Assembly (NCBI GenBank): GCA_002733485.1
Contig: NVVU01000013.1
Span: 35,275-41,647 of the forward strand
Origin: Robiginitomaculum sp.
Lineage (GTDB): Bacteria > Pseudomonadota > Alphaproteobacteria > Caulobacterales > Maricaulaceae
Length of the DNA stretch: 6,373 bases
Direction: 5' to 3'
The notes below the pieces were generated by a model. The model made no database searches, was not told the DNA's origin, and worked only from the letters and a program-made list of their open reading frames with translations. Position numbers and translations under genes: made by a program. This document shows, one piece after another, positions 5,659 through 6,373 of this stretch; positions within the stretch are counted from its first letter, which is position 1, and the number at the start of each line of letters is the position of its first letter.

Positions 5659-6373
5659 TCAGCTGGTTTCTGCTTCAACCTCAAAACGCACCAGCGTATC
5701 ACCTTCACTGACCTGCGCACCGGGTTTGACCAGAATTTCGGCGATGACCGTGTCCATTTGTGCACTTAAGGCGTGTTCCATTTTCATGGCCTCGAGCACC
5801 ACCAGCGTCTCACCCTTGCGGGCAGAAGCCCCGGGCTTGGCCAGAACCTGAAGCACTTTGCCCGGCATGGGCGCAACAATTACCGAACTGGAATCCGCGT
5901 CCATGGCGGTCGCATCGGGGTTTGGCTGGCCCATCGACCAGGCATCGCCATTATCAAAGGTGATCTGCCCGCCGTCATAAGGCATGTTCTGGGCCCGGTG
6001 TTTCACACCGTCGATTTCAAATGATACCCCGCCATCCGCATTACCGACCACTTGATGTGCCTCAATAGCGACATCATCACAGGCAAGACGCCATGATTTT
6101 TCGCCCACAGGCTGCATATGCACGCGCAGGGTCTGCCCCTCATAGGCATAGCCGCGTACCAGATGTGGCGGCTGATTCAACCGCCAGCCATCCTGCATTT
6201 GCCAAGGGCTGTCCGTCTTTGCGGCCAAAGATGCAATATGCGCCACCAAAGCGGTAATGGCGGCTTTATAAGCCGGATTTTGATGCACGCCATGCAACAG
6301 GTCTTCGTGGGCATCAATAAAGCCGGTATCGACCTCGCCCTTATGAAAATCCGGTGAAGCCAGGCACCGGGCC
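5659..6373 (-). CDS. mccA: Methylcrotonyl-CoA carboxylase biotin-carrying (alpha) subunit, C-terminal part, 5'-truncated
   Basis: The frame is open to the window edge, so the gene begins outside; the TTG at 6297 is internal. The 237 visible residues are the C-terminal third of an acyl-CoA carboxylase alpha subunit. They start with the end of the biotin carboxylase region (DTGFIDAHEDLL), continue through the BT-type linker domain (DGWRLN, then beta strands), and end in a biotinyl domain from about residue 163. Its biotin motif is EAMKMEH, with the acceptor Lys at residue 197 (bases 5782-5784). PMPGKVLQVLAKPG precedes it and GDTLVRFE closes the domain. EAMKMEH and GWRLN favour methylcrotonyl-CoA over propionyl-CoA carboxylase. 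Family role: ATP-dependent carboxylation of 3-methylcrotonyl-CoA in leucine breakdown, with the MccB partner, probably encoded outside this window. A geranyl-CoA carboxylase alpha subunit is the main alternative. Confidence 0.87.
   Translation of the reverse strand, partial: ARCLASPDFHKGEVDTGFIDAHEDLLHGVHQNPAYKAAITALVAHIASLAAKTDSPWQMQDGWRLNQPPHLVRGYAYEGQTLRVHMQPVGEKSWRLACDDVAIEAHQVVGNADGGVSFEIDGVKHRAQNMPYDGGQITFDNGDAWSMGQPNPDATAMDADSSSVIVAPMPGKVLQVLAKPGASARKGETLVVLEAMKMEHALSAQMDTVIAEILVKPGAQVSEGDTLVRFEVEAETS

Noticed and set aside
5580..5765. N-terminal extension of the JmjC-like frame to 5765
   Set aside because: It overlaps the mccA biotinyl domain in another frame, while ATG 5579 has a strong AGGAG at 8 nt. 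The extra residues look like antisense-type translation (many Trp, Arg, Cys).

Overview
The window looks like chromosomal DNA of an alphaproteobacterium. The strongest pointers are a MipZ division-site ATPase and a DUF1489 protein, both families known essentially from Alphaproteobacteria, plus two envelope proteins ending in SPOR domains. Base composition is moderately GC-rich and even throughout. I see no rRNA, tRNA, insertion sequence, CRISPR array or phage gene, and the genus cannot be fixed from this sequence.

Layout. Left part: the 3' part of a D-alanyl-D-alanine carboxypeptidase with a SPOR domain (+, cut by the window start) converges on mipZ (-). mipZ is divergent from a PapD-like periplasmic chaperone (+), which converges on a SPOR-domain lipoprotein (-). 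From there to the right edge every gene is on the minus strand. In transcription order these are the 3' part of a methylcrotonyl-CoA carboxylase biotin-carrying subunit (cut by the window end), a JmjC/cupin-like putative Fe(II) oxygenase, an unrecognised exported protein, a DUF1489 protein and the SPOR lipoprotein. Genes are packed tightly: the longest non-coding gap is 79 bp and the two convergent gaps are 4 and 3 bp.

How the genes fit together. The left half has a cell-division and envelope theme. MipZ positions FtsZ. SPOR domains generally bind denuded septal peptidoglycan, so the carboxypeptidase and the lipoprotein are probably recruited to the division site. The chaperone is also periplasmic, but no usher or pilin gene is visible beside it. 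The right half is mixed: leucine catabolism (mccA), then an oxygenase-like protein and an exported protein of unknown role.

The least explained items are the exported protein with a charged, low-complexity middle (3743-4558), the orphan chaperone, and the 79-bp mccA/oxygenase gap holding three consecutive inverted repeats. I do not see a clear new multi-gene system. The findings are leads, ranked honestly.
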